DNA of 42,908 nucleotides from Limnoglobus sp043780595 (GTDB lineage: Bacteria; Planctomycetota; Planctomycetia; Gemmatales; Gemmataceae): NCBI GenBank assembly GCA_043780595.1, contig JAYWCL010000053.1, positions 1 through 42,908 of the forward strand, in the 5' to 3' direction. This document shows, piece after piece, positions 25,682-32,262 of the stretch. The translations under genes and the position numbers were made by a program. Within the stretch, counting starts at the first letter, position 1, and every line of letters starts with the position of its first letter. The notes under the pieces were generated by a model, which was given only the letters and a program-made list of their open reading frames with translations, was not told the origin of the DNA and made no database searches.

Positions 25682-26719
25682 ATGGGGCACTCGATGCTTT
25701 CCTTTGCCCACCCGATCTATTTGTGGTTGTTGCCGTTCGGCTTGCTGTTTGGCGTCTGGTGGTTTCGACGTGCGAAGCCGGCGCTACGGTACTCGCAACT
25801 CGCGTTACTCGATGGCTTGCCGCGCGGCCGGGCGGTGCTGGCGGAGTGGGTGGCGGCCGTGGGGCGGTCGCTCGTTTTGGGCTTGCTGATCCTGAGTGCG
25901 GCGGGGCCGCGCTGGCCCGATCTGCAAACTCGCTTGCCGGTGGATGGCATCGCTATCGCGCTCGTTTGCGATGTCAGCGGTAGCATGGCGACGCCCGATT
26001 TCACCTGGGAATCGACTGCGCCGTCGATCTCGCGGCTCGATGCCGCGAAGCGATCGTTCCTACTCTTCGTCGATGGCGGCACCGCACCGGACGGCACGAA
26101 GTTCGACGGCCGCCCTGCCGATGCCATCGCGCTCGTCACCTTCGCCGCCTGGCCGCAGACCGAGTGCCCGCTGACCTTGAACCACACCGTACTGGCTGCG
26201 ATTTTCGACGCGCAAAAACCGCGCGATGGACTCGACGCCGGCACGAACGTCGGCGATGCGATTGCCGAAGGCGTATTGCGTTTGGAAGGGGCAACGAACG
26301 GGCGGCGCGTAATGATTCTGATTTCCGACGGCGAACATAATGCCGCGAAGAGCGACGTGCTGAAACCGCGACAGTCGGCCCAACTCGCAGCGAATTTGGG
26401 CATCCCGATCTACACGATCGATTGCGGTGGCGAACCGAAAGCGGGCGAAACCACCGACGACGCCAAACAACGGCAGAAAGGCCGTGCCGTGCTACGAGCG
26501 GTAGCCGAGCGAACGGGCGGCCAGCACTTCACGGCCAACGGCGGCGCGGACTTACTGAGCGTGTATCGCGCGATCGACGCGATCGAACGTCAGCCGATTG
26601 TCAGCTATCAGTATCGGCGTTACCGCGAACTGTACCCGTGGTGCGCCGCCGCAGCGCTCGGTTGTCTGGTGCTACTGCAACTGCTCGAAGGCATCGCATG
26701 GCGACGCCTGCCCCGGTAG
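25682..26719 (+). CDS. BatA/BatB-like membrane protein with VWA domain
   Basis: 345 residues (start 25682, or 25694 at MLSFAHP, which fits the family better). The N-terminus has the Bat pattern: FAHPIYLWLLPFGLLFGVWW helix, then a second helix near 60-75. The VWA domain starts with DVSGSM, an intact MIDAS DxSxS, and continues with LVTFA, GTNVGDAI and VMILISDGEHN. A C-terminal membrane helix (CAAAALGCLVLLQLLEG) anchors the end. Bat proteins usually sit in MoxR-BatA-BatB operons, but here it stands alone, convergent with metF. Role in envelope stress or secretion is inferred from the family only. Confidence 0.85.
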   Translation: MGHSMLSFAHPIYLWLLPFGLLFGVWWFRRAKPALRYSQLALLDGLPRGRAVLAEWVAAVGRSLVLGLLILSAAGPRWPDLQTRLPVDGIAIALVCDVSGSMATPDFTWESTAPSISRLDAAKRSFLLFVDGGTAPDGTKFDGRPADAIALVTFAAWPQTECPLTLNHTVLAAIFDAQKPRDGLDAGTNVGDAIAEGVLRLEGATNGRRVMILISDGEHNAAKSDVLKPRQSAQLAANLGIPIYTIDCGGEPKAGETTDDAKQRQKGRAVLRAVAERTGGQHFTANGGADLLSVYRAIDAIERQPIVSYQYRRYRELYPWCAAAALGCLVLLQLLEGIAWRRLPR

Positions 26720-26734
26720 AATTCGCAGCGACGC

Positions 26735-27634
26735 CTAACTGACAGCGCGGAGGGCGATCGAATCTTTCACGCCCAGGTTCTGATAAATCTGTCGCGTCGC
26801 GTCGGAGCGGTTGAGCGTGTAGAAGTGGATGCCTCGGACGTTGTTGTCCAACAGGTCGCGGCACTGTTCGGTCGCCCAGTGCGTGCCGACGCGCTTGACG
26901 GCATCGTCGTCGTTCCCGCAACGGCTGACCGCACGCAGCAACTTCGCCGGTACGCGCGCACCGAGCGCGAGTTCGGCCATGCGGATCATCCCCGCGTGCG
27001 ATGGGATCGGCATCACGCCCGCAATGATCGGCACGCGAATGCCGGCCAGTTCGCAACGCTCGCGGAAGTCGTAAAAGTCGCGATTCTCGAAGAACAACTG
27101 CGTGCAGATATAGTCCGCACCCGCGTCGACCTTCTGCTTCAGGTAGTCCATTTCCTTGAGGCGATTCGGGCAACCCGAGTGGCCTTCCGGGAAGCCCGCC
27201 ACGCCGATGCCGAAGTGGTGCGAACGCGAACGGATGAACGTCACGAGCTGATCCGCATACTGGAACGCATCGTTATTTCGGTCGTAATTCGCGAGCGTTC
27301 GCGGTGGATCGCCGCCGAGCGCGAGGATGTTCGTGATCCCCGATGCGGCATAGCGGTCGACGATCGCGGTCATTTCTTCGAGCGTATGGCAAACGCACGT
27401 CAGGTGCGAAACCGCAGTCAAGTTCGTCTCGCGTTCGATCCGCACGACGAGATCGTGCGTGCGATCGCGGGTCGTGCCACCGGCACCGTACGTCACCGAC
27501 ACGAACGACGGATGCAGTTCCTGGAGCGACGCGATATTGCGGAAGAGTTCTTCCGAGGCTTCGTCGGTCTTCGGCGGGAAGAACTCGAAGCTAAACGTCG
27601 TTCGGTGATCGTGAAAAATCTCTCGAATGTGCAT
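26735..27634 (-). CDS. metF: 5,10-methylenetetrahydrofolate reductase
   Basis: 299 residues from the ATG at 27634 (MHIREIFHDH) with GAGGAG upstream. It shows the MTHFR TIM-barrel motifs: TFSFEFFPPKT, FVSVTYGAGG, HLTCV, NILALGGDPP, CTQLFF and GVMPI. It reduces methylene-THF to methyl-THF with NAD(P)H and FAD, supplying the methyl group for methionine. The size matches bacterial MetF (about 290-300 residues). The gene is single and separate from other methionine genes in the window. Confidence 0.95.
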   Translation of the reverse strand: MHIREIFHDHRTTFSFEFFPPKTDEASEELFRNIASLQELHPSFVSVTYGAGGTTRDRTHDLVVRIERETNLTAVSHLTCVCHTLEEMTAIVDRYAASGITNILALGGDPPRTLANYDRNNDAFQYADQLVTFIRSRSHHFGIGVAGFPEGHSGCPNRLKEMDYLKQKVDAGADYICTQLFFENRDFYDFRERCELAGIRVPIIAGVMPIPSHAGMIRMAELALGARVPAKLLRAVSRCGNDDDAVKRVGTHWATEQCRDLLDNNVRGIHFYTLNRSDATRQIYQNLGVKDSIALRAVS

Positions 27635-27919
27635 TCCGCTTACTCCTCGCGTCGGTATAGCCATCGTAGCGTGGGGATAGTGTACATGAACGGTGCCGTC
27701 GGGGAGAGTGCAACTTGGGGTTGATGCCGATACGACCTCTCAGAATCGACGTAAGTCAGAATTGCGGATAGGTTTTTCGTCTGTTTTTACCATTTTCGGG
27801 ACTCAAAACGCCACTTTGAGATCGAAAATCGCCGATACCGTACTGGCGATTTTGCCGCATCATCGACTCATATCGCGGTTTGCGTCGAAGCTCTCGACTT
27901 CCCATCAGCCGAAACGACT

Positions 27920-28020
27920 GGTCGAAAATCGACCGAATGCGACCAAAAATCGACCGGATGCGACCGTTTCGCGTCCAAACGCGACACTTTTGCGACCAAA
28001 CGCGACCGTTTTGCGTCACT
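27920..28020. repeat. 21-bp-period minisatellite
   Basis: Alternating 10- and 11-base words ending CGAC or CGTC (CGAATGCGAC, CAAAAATCGAC, CGGATGCGAC, CGTTTCGCGTC, CAAACGCGAC, and so on) give about four and a half units of a 21-bp period. Because 21 is divisible by three, all frames read as heptad repeats, producing misleading ORFs on both strands. Two helical turns per unit would put the repeated words on one face of the DNA. Confidence 0.75.
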
Positions 28021-28094
28021 TCGTGCACGACACGAGAACCGGGTTACGTCAAATCGCCTTGGATTTTTTGACTTCTGACATTCGCGTGGGTGAG

Positions 28095-28186
28095 GCCGAT
28101 TCGGGATTCGTTTAGCCGCGCCGCGCAGGCTTTGCGCAGCGAAGCGCGGGGGCGTGAACTCACCTGAAAATCGCGTTGTGATCGGG
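28095..28186 (+). repeat. Half copy of inverted-repeat element (see 30236-30360)
   Basis: The sequence from gccgattcgggattcg through gccgcgccgcgcaggcttt, gcgcagcgaagcgcg and gcgtgaactcac to atcgcgttgtg matches 30221-30311 at most positions. The right arm found at 30324-30360 is missing here, so this is a truncated copy. Confidence 0.75.
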
Positions 28187-28321
28187 ATGTCAAAAACTGG
28201 CAGGAAAACGGTTGCGGCCGTCGTGGGAGTGTGGTTAGAATGAGCGGAAGTGTAGCCGAGGTCGATTGAAACTCCAGAGTCGTTGCGGCTTCGCAAACGA
28301 GCGGTTTCGCACAACTGGAAT

Positions 28322-28391
28322 CTATGCGTAGCGATCCGCGAAGAACGCCGCAGCCCGCAAATAAGGTCTTCGTGCGGATCGCAACGCATAG
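28322..28391. repeat. Long hairpin upstream of the 28.4 kb gene
   Basis: Left arm ctatgcgtagcgatccgc and right arm gcggatcgcaacgcatag are reverse complements with one mismatch, and gaaga/tcttc extends the pairing. The 70-base structure ends about 45 bases before the next ATG. It may be a mobile palindrome or a leader structure. Confidence 0.65.
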
Positions 28392-28436
28392 CTTCTTTTG
28401 CGTTAGATTCTTTTGCGTTCGGCGACGGAGGCTCGG

Positions 28437-28859
28437 ATGCGCGGCAACGTGACCTTCCGTTGCACACTGCCCATCGACCTCGACAAGCACCCGCCCGGCG
28501 AGGAACTTGCCGAGTGGATTGCCGCCCGGATGACGGCCGGCGGGCTGGCCACGCGGGTCATCGACAACTACGAGGACTTCGCGTGGTGGATCGAGTCGGA
28601 GTCGGACCAGCGGATGCCGTGGGCGCTGCTCGGGTACGTCGGCGACGGCCCGGCCGAGTGGCTGCTCCAGATCAACAGCAGCGTGGGCTGGCTCGGCCGC
28701 CTGCTCGGCCGCTCGGATGAGGCCGGCCGCCGGCTGTTCAGCGCGCGGCTGCACGCCGTCCTGACGGGCGACCCGGCGTTCTCAGACGTGCGCTGGCACG
28801 TCGGCGAGTGGAGTGAGCCTGGTTGGGCAGGGAGCACAGACGCCGCCCCAGGAAATTAG
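28437..28859 (+). CDS. Hypothetical protein, G+C-rich orphan
   Basis: 140 residues from the ATG at 28437, with GGAGG ten bases upstream; a second ATG 24 bases earlier is less likely. No family recognised. It has a Trp-rich core (FAWWIESES, VGWLGRLLG, DVRWHVGEWSE) and an acidic character, without signal peptide or membrane helix, so it should be cytosolic. G+C at third positions is clearly higher than in nearby genes, suggesting a different origin. Its last codons (APGN, stop) and 3' flank match those of the unrelated gene at 30593-31057. Within a region of toxin-antitoxin remnants, an accessory or immunity-like role is possible but unsupported. Confidence 0.55.
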   Translation: MRGNVTFRCTLPIDLDKHPPGEELAEWIAARMTAGGLATRVIDNYEDFAWWIESESDQRMPWALLGYVGDGPAEWLLQINSSVGWLGRLLGRSDEAGRRLFSARLHAVLTGDPAFSDVRWHVGEWSEPGWAGSTDAAPGN

Positions 28860-28909
28860 TGCCACCTGCCGAGTCCCATCGCGTAAGTCTTGCGCCCGAA
28901 ATTCTTTTG
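28844..28909 (+). repeat. Direct repeat at the 3' end of two orphan genes (pair: 31041-31107)
   Basis: The words gccccaggaa, atcgcgtaagt and gcgcccgaaat occur in the same order and spacing in both copies. Each copy supplies the last codons and the stop of the gene it follows, so the repeat is fused to two different coding sequences. Confidence 0.7.
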
Positions 28910-29106
28910 CTGTCTGAAAGTAGAGCACGCGGCTCGCGTGCTGAAAAATTACGATGCGATCAATATTGCGAGATGCGAATCTCATTGGATTCGCACAAGT
29001 GGGGCATTTTCGCGATTAAAACGTGTGCGGGAAAGTGTGTGCGTACCTTCGACGCGATTCTCGGCGAACCTCGCGACAGTTGCGGTCTTTCATACTTCAC
29101 GCGGTC

Positions 29107-29231
29107 GGAAATGACACGTTACCGGTCTAACAATCCATTCTTGTTAGCCCGACGCGCTAGCGAGGGATTACTGTCGTTTCTGCGATGTCGTGCCTCCTCG
29201 CGGGTTCCCCTCGCTTGCGCGTCGGGCTAAC
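29107..29231 (+). repeat. Dispersed hairpin repeat, plus-oriented copy
   Basis: Begins ggaaatgacacgttacc and includes gttagcccgacgcgctagcg near 29149 and cgcttgcgcgtcgggctaac ending at 29231, which pair as reverse complements. It ends 11 bases before the start of the DUF433 gene, whose expected first residues are missing. The rest of 28860-29106 holds no convincing gene. Confidence 0.8.
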
Positions 29232-29242
29232 TAACTAAAATC

Positions 29243-29461
29243 ATGGGTGGCCGAGCCTGCGTTCGCGGTATGCGAATTCCCGTGTCGGTCGTCGTTGGAC
29301 AGATCGCCCACGGTGCCAGTTGGGACGAAGTGCTGCAAGGCTATCCCGACCTAGAAAGGGAGGACATTCCGCAGTCGCTCGAATACGCTGGCGTTCTTGC
29401 GGAGAACGTTCCCGACATCCACCGTCTCGGCTACAATGTATCGAAGGAGCACTCGCCATGA
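29243..29461 (+). CDS. DUF433-family protein, N-terminally short
   Basis: 72 residues. GGRACVRGMRIPVSVVVGQ, HGASWDEVLQGYPDLEREDI and SLEYAGVLAE are the signature blocks of DUF433, a small winged-helix-like family often acting as antitoxin with DUF5615/PIN-type partners. Family members normally carry about 10 residues before the GGxxxxRG block (ending in IDPxxx); here the frame starts at that block because a dispersed repeat ends just upstream. It may still be translated from the ATG at 29243, but no good ribosome site is visible. The stop overlaps the next start by ATGA. Confidence 0.8.
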   Translation: MGGRACVRGMRIPVSVVVGQIAHGASWDEVLQGYPDLEREDIPQSLEYAGVLAENVPDIHRLGYNVSKEHSP

Positions 29462-29733
29462 ATGTCATCGAAGAAACGATTGAGGCCACGCTGGACTCGA
29501 TTGGTCAACTGCGACTGACCCACCAATCGCGACTACCGTCTGGCCCCGTGCGAGTGACGATCCGTGTCGCCCCGCCGGTTGGGCTGCGGCGCGGCATGGC
29601 GGACGTGATCCAAGAGATCGACGCGGACCAGCGCTTACGCGGCTTCCACGGGCGGGCGGCAACGGAACTACAAGCGGAAGAAGAGGCACGCCAGACCGAG
29701 GACGACGAGCGGGACCGCGAACAGTTTGCATGA
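29458..29733 (+). CDS. Small acidic partner of the DUF433 gene
   Basis: 91 residues from the ATG at 29458, with AAGGAG upstream and an ATGA overlap with the DUF433 stop, indicating translational coupling. The N-terminal half is a predicted beta segment (MNVIEETIEATLDSIGQLRL, PSGPVRVTIRVAP), the C-terminal half a charged helix (RRGMADVIQEIDADQ, EEARQTEDDERDREQFA). I recall similar short proteins encoded beside toxin-antitoxin genes in Gemmataceae, with an AbrB- or VapB-like layout, but have no firm family name. Function unknown; an antitoxin or accessory role is inferred from context. Confidence 0.65.
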   Translation: MNVIEETIEATLDSIGQLRLTHQSRLPSGPVRVTIRVAPPVGLRRGMADVIQEIDADQRLRGFHGRAATELQAEEEARQTEDDERDREQFA

Positions 29734-29762
29734 ATTCCTTTCAGCGGCAGAGGGCGCACAGG

Positions 29763-29894
29763 ATGGCGACGACGGACTTCCGGATTGCGGCGGCCCAGGT
29801 TGCGTCCGTTCGCGGCGAGCCGAGCGAGAGCGAGACGCGACCGAGTGAGATCCCTCAGATCGCGGTCGTTATGGCGGGAATCGAGGCCGCGTAG
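29763..29894 (+). pseudogene. Possible N-terminal remnant of a carbon-nitrogen hydrolase
   Basis: From the ATG at 29763 the frame reads MATTDFRIAAAQVASVRG, which resembles the first strand of nitrilase-superfamily proteins (xxIAAAQxxSVRGD). After about 18 residues the similarity stops and a TAG follows at 29892. If correct, it is the stub of a gene lost by deletion. The match is short, so chance similarity remains possible. Confidence 0.35.
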
Positions 29895-29953
29895 GGCTTC
29901 CTGTGTTTGGCCAGTTGCGATATCATTCCATTATCGACTTGAAAGGAGATGCG

Positions 29954-30178
29954 ATGAGCCAGACGCTGATCGTACGTGGACGATACGCAGACCGGACGTT
30001 CATTCCGGACTGTCGGTTGCCGGACGCGGAAGGCGTGGCGGAACTGATCATCACCCCCGCTGCTCCTCGGCCGGTCGGGTCGGTCGCTGACGCCTTCGGG
30101 ACTGCCACTGTCCTGCGGAGTGGCGAAGACATCTTGGCCCAATTCCGAGCCGACCGCGATGAGTGGGGTGACCGCTGA
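29954..30178 (+). CDS. VapB-like antitoxin
   Basis: 74 residues from the ATG at 29954, with AAAGGAG upstream. It follows the layout of small planctomycete antitoxins: an N-terminal strand pair (SQTLIVRGRYADRTFIPD, DAEGVAELIITP), a linker, and a C-terminal helix (VLRSGEDILAQFRADRDEW) that would wrap the toxin. The stop codon TGA overlaps the start of a PIN-domain remnant (CTGATT), the usual vapBC coupling. Since the toxin is broken, this antitoxin is now an orphan. A second, partial copy of its C-terminus lies at 31413-31517. Confidence 0.72.
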   Translation: MSQTLIVRGRYADRTFIPDCRLPDAEGVAELIITPAAPRPVGSVADAFGTATVLRSGEDILAQFRADRDEWGDR

Positions 30179-30399
30179 TTTACCTCGATGCGAACGTCGT
30201 GATCCGCCTGGTCGATCAAAGCCGAATCGGGATTCGTTTCGCCGCGCCGCGCAGGCTTTGCGCAGCGAAGCGCGTGGGCGTGAACTCTCGTGACAATCGC
30301 GTTGTGGCCCGATACATCGAGCCCGCGCTTCGCTCCGAAGACTACGCGGCGCGGCTAAACGCGGACGGAAATCACTTCGGTGTCGGAACCGAAGCATGA
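30175..30399 (+). pseudogene. vapC (PIN toxin) interrupted after about 14 codons
   Basis: Directly overlapping the antitoxin stop, the frame reads IYLDANVVIRLVDQ, the first strand and catalytic Asp of a PIN nuclease. The sequence then changes abruptly to a repeat element (from about 30221, inverted-repeat body 30236-30360), and the frame runs on through it to a TGA at 30397-30399. The remaining PIN acidic residues are absent, so the toxin cannot be functional. Confidence 0.75.
30236..30360. mobile_element. Small inverted-repeat element (MITE-like) inside vapC
   Basis: Left arm 30236-30274 (gtttcgccgcgccgcg, ending gcgaagcgcg) and right arm 30324-30360 (cgcgcttcgct through cgcggcgcggctaaac) are imperfect reverse complements about 37 bases long. 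No transposase is encoded. A truncated copy is at 28095-28186. It could be mobilised in trans. No target-site duplication could be recognised with confidence. Confidence 0.65.
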
Positions 30400-30491
30400 T
30401 TTTCCGACATTCGATTTGACTTCCGTTCAAGGAATGGACACGATAACAACAGACATCGGGAAATCGATTCTCAGTGACGGTCGATTTTTCA

Positions 30492-30512
30492 AAAATAGAC
30501 TGAGTCTATTTT
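30492..30512. promoter_or_regulatory. Perfect 21-bp palindrome, operator-like
   Basis: AAAATAGACT, a central G, and AGTCTATTTT form a perfect inverted repeat in an A/T-rich stretch 80 bases before the gene at 30593. The symmetric TAGACTGAGTCTA core resembles the sites bound by dimeric repressors such as TetR- or Rrf2-type proteins. No regulator gene is adjacent, so the link is inference. Confidence 0.45.
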
Positions 30513-30592
30513 AGAATAAACAGAATGACCAGTCAAAGTTGACAGAGTCGGTTCTGTCTACTAACTTGTTCGGCGGCGGAGGCGCACTGCGG

Positions 30593-31057
30593 ATGATCGC
30601 ACGGGTGGACGGCGAAGTTGTCGCACCCGAAGGGCTGTGGTGGCCGGCGATGAACTACAACCAGTTCCGCTGGCCTGAGCCTCTCGGTAGCTACGAGCTG
30701 GAGTTGCCGCGGGCCGAGTTCGTTGGGCGGATCGGCCCGGCGTACCGGCAGTGCGTGGCCGAGTTGCGGGCCGACGACCTGCTCGTGCCCGACCAGGAGT
30801 TCCCGCTCAAGGACGCTGGCTACCCGCCGCTCGACGAGTTGCCCGACCACCCGGCGGCGTTCTTCGAGGCGGCGCGGGTGTTCCTGTGGGACGACCTGTT
30901 CGCCGCGTTCCTGCCGTGCTCGCCGGGGGCCGGACGGTTCATGCTCAACTCCATCGACGCCGTGTCCGCGTCCCATTCGGTGGTGGTCGTGCAGGGTCGC
31001 GGGTATCATGCGGGTCCGGGACTTCAAAGGCACGCCACCCCAGCCCCAGGAACTTAA
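30593..31057 (+). CDS. Hypothetical protein, second G+C-rich orphan
   Basis: 154 residues from the ATG at 30593 (MIARVDGEVV), with GCGGAGG upstream; the frame is open earlier. No family recognised. Hydrophobic and acidic segments alternate (FFEAARVFLWDDLFAAFLPC), with no signal peptide and no catalytic motif I can name. Like the gene at 28437, it has unusually G+C-rich codons and ends inside a shared repeat (APGT, stop). The two proteins are not obviously homologous. It was probably acquired with the surrounding accessory segments. Confidence 0.55.
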   Translation: MIARVDGEVVAPEGLWWPAMNYNQFRWPEPLGSYELELPRAEFVGRIGPAYRQCVAELRADDLLVPDQEFPLKDAGYPPLDELPDHPAAFFEAARVFLWDDLFAAFLPCSPGAGRFMLNSIDAVSASHSVVVVQGRGYHAGPGLQRHATPAPGT

Positions 31058-31107
31058 TGCAGCCTGTCTCAGTCCAATCGCGTAAGTCACGCGCCCGAAA
31101 TGCTTTG
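31041..31107 (+). repeat. Direct repeat, second copy (pair: 28844-28909)
   Basis: Shares gccccaggaa, atcgcgtaagt and gcgcccgaaat with the first copy. It is followed by attgcgagatgcgaatc, which also follows the first copy after a gap of about 50 bases, so the duplicated block was originally longer. Confidence 0.7.
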
Positions 31108-31169
31108 CGATTATTATTGCGAGATGCGAATCGCGACGGGAAAGTATGCGTGGAAGTGGGTGCGAACCG

Positions 31170-31388
31170 ATGGCGAGTGACATCAAATACGAAATCATCC
31201 TGTACTGGAGTCGGGAAGATGAGGCGTTCATTGCCGAGGTTCCGGAACTGCCGGGCTGCGCGGCGGACGGGCTCACCTACCAGGAAGCGGTGGCCAATAT
31301 CGAAGTCGTGATCCAGGAGTGGCTCGAGACGGCGCAGGCACTCGGTCGCTCAATCCCAACGCCACGCGGTCGGTTGTTGTACGCATGA
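31170..31388 (+). CDS. HicB-family antitoxin, orphan
   Basis: 72 residues from the ATG at 31170 (MASDIKYEIIL); an ATG at 31146 is also in frame. EDEAFIAEVPELPGCAADG, TYQEAVANIEVVIQEWLETA and GR at the end are the conserved RNase-H-like core of HicB antitoxins. HicA, the partner mRNA interferase with its double-stranded-RNA-binding fold, is normally adjacent, but none is visible on either side, so this is a solitary HicB. It may regulate another HicA elsewhere. Surrounding sequence is repeat-rich. Confidence 0.85.
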   Translation: MASDIKYEIILYWSREDEAFIAEVPELPGCAADGLTYQEAVANIEVVIQEWLETAQALGRSIPTPRGRLLYA

Positions 31389-31412
31389 AATTTGGTCCGG
31401 GCAGGCAGGTCA

Positions 31413-31517
31413 GTCGCCGACGCCTTCGGGGCCGTTTCTGTCTTGCGGAGCGCCGAAGACATCTTGGCCCAGGTCCGCGCCGACCGCGACGAGTGGGGTG
31501 ACCGCCAGGTGACGTGA
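31413..31517 (+). pseudogene. C-terminal fragment of a VapB-like antitoxin
   Basis: From 31413 the frame reads VADAFGAVSVLRSAEDILAQ and continues to EWGD before a TGA at 31515, nearly identical to the end of the antitoxin at 29954-30178 (VADAFGTATVLRSGEDILAQ). Similarity starts abruptly near 31394, just past the HicB stop, and the N-terminal half is missing. No toxin follows. The remainder up to 31671 shows nothing recognisable. Confidence 0.8.
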
Positions 31518-31671
31518 AGTTACGGTTGACAGTGTTTTTAGGTCATCTCGGTTCGGGTTCTCCAGTTTTTGGCAAAGGTACGGACGAATCGATTCGATGG
31601 TTGAATTCTCGCCATCAGAACCTTAGCAGGCCGTGGTTTTCGGGCCTGAAAGGTCCGTTCCTAAAGCCGCT

Positions 31672-32262
31672 TTACTTCACCGCTTCGGCGCGGAGGTTTT
31701 GCAGCAACTGCAAGAGGTCTCGGTGTTTCTTTGCGTCGGGGGTGCCGTTGAGGGCGTGGCGGTAGACGCCGTTGGCGTCGAACACCGCAAGGTTCGGTTC
31801 GCCTTTTGTGAGGCCGAAATGTTGCGTCATCGTTTCCTCGAAGTCGAGCCACACGGGAACGTCCGGGGCGTTCGCTTTCACTTGGCCGCGAATGACGGTT
31901 CGCACCAAGCCCGGCACTTTGCCGCAACACGCCACGGGCACCACGATCAACTCTGGAGACATCTGCCCCGGCTTCAAACCGGGTAGCGCGACGATCGGTT
32001 GCTTTTGTGCCTCGGCCGGTTTTAGTCCCTTGGCGGTCGGGTGAAATTGCGTGTGGAGTTGCTCGCCGAGTTGGCGACACGCCTCCATTCCCTTGCGGTC
32101 GCCGTACACCAGCACGACGACGCGACCGCGCAACGACGACAGTTCGGGCTTGCCGTCGAACTGATCCTCGAACGTAAAGTTCACCGGTTTCGGCGCAGGC
32201 TCTTGGCCAAATGTTGCCGACGCAACGAGAACCACCGCGAACAGAGTAACAGCAATTTTCAT
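31672..32262 (-). CDS. Secreted thioredoxin-fold-like protein (YtfJ-like)
   Basis: 196 residues. A clear signal peptide (MKIAVTLFAVVLVASATFGQ) is followed by a domain with ELSSLRGRVVVLVYGDRKGM and, near the end, PNLAVFDANGVYRHALNG, the layout of AhpC/TSA- or YtfJ-type thioredoxin-like proteins. The usual CxxC is absent; an ACCGK pair sits at about residues 112-113 instead, so redox activity is doubtful. It is the last gene of an operon, its ATG overlapping the stop of the ABC permease (ATGA), which implies a role linked to the exporter. Confidence 0.75.
   Translation of the reverse strand: MKIAVTLFAVVLVASATFGQEPAPKPVNFTFEDQFDGKPELSSLRGRVVVLVYGDRKGMEACRQLGEQLHTQFHPTAKGLKPAEAQKQPIVALPGLKPGQMSPELIVVPVACCGKVPGLVRTVIRGQVKANAPDVPVWLDFEETMTQHFGLTKGEPNLAVFDANGVYRHALNGTPDAKKHRDLLQLLQNLRAEAVK

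Larger units (their letters stand above)
27635..28436. other. Gene-poor, repeat-rich intergenic stretch
   Basis: About 800 bases without a convincing gene. It contains a 21-bp-period minisatellite (27920-28020), half of an inverted-repeat element (28095-28186) and a long hairpin (28322-28391). The short open frames seen here consist of repeat-derived heptapeptides (RPNATxx on the plus strand, GRIRSIF on the minus strand) and have no recognisable domain. Confidence 0.65.

Noticed and set aside
27920..28020. CRISPR array
   Set aside because: Repeat units are contiguous, without unique spacers of constant length, and no cas gene is nearby.
27693..28115. Open frame with RPNAT heptads
   Set aside because: Product of a 21-bp DNA repeat; all frames show heptads, and there is no ribosome site.
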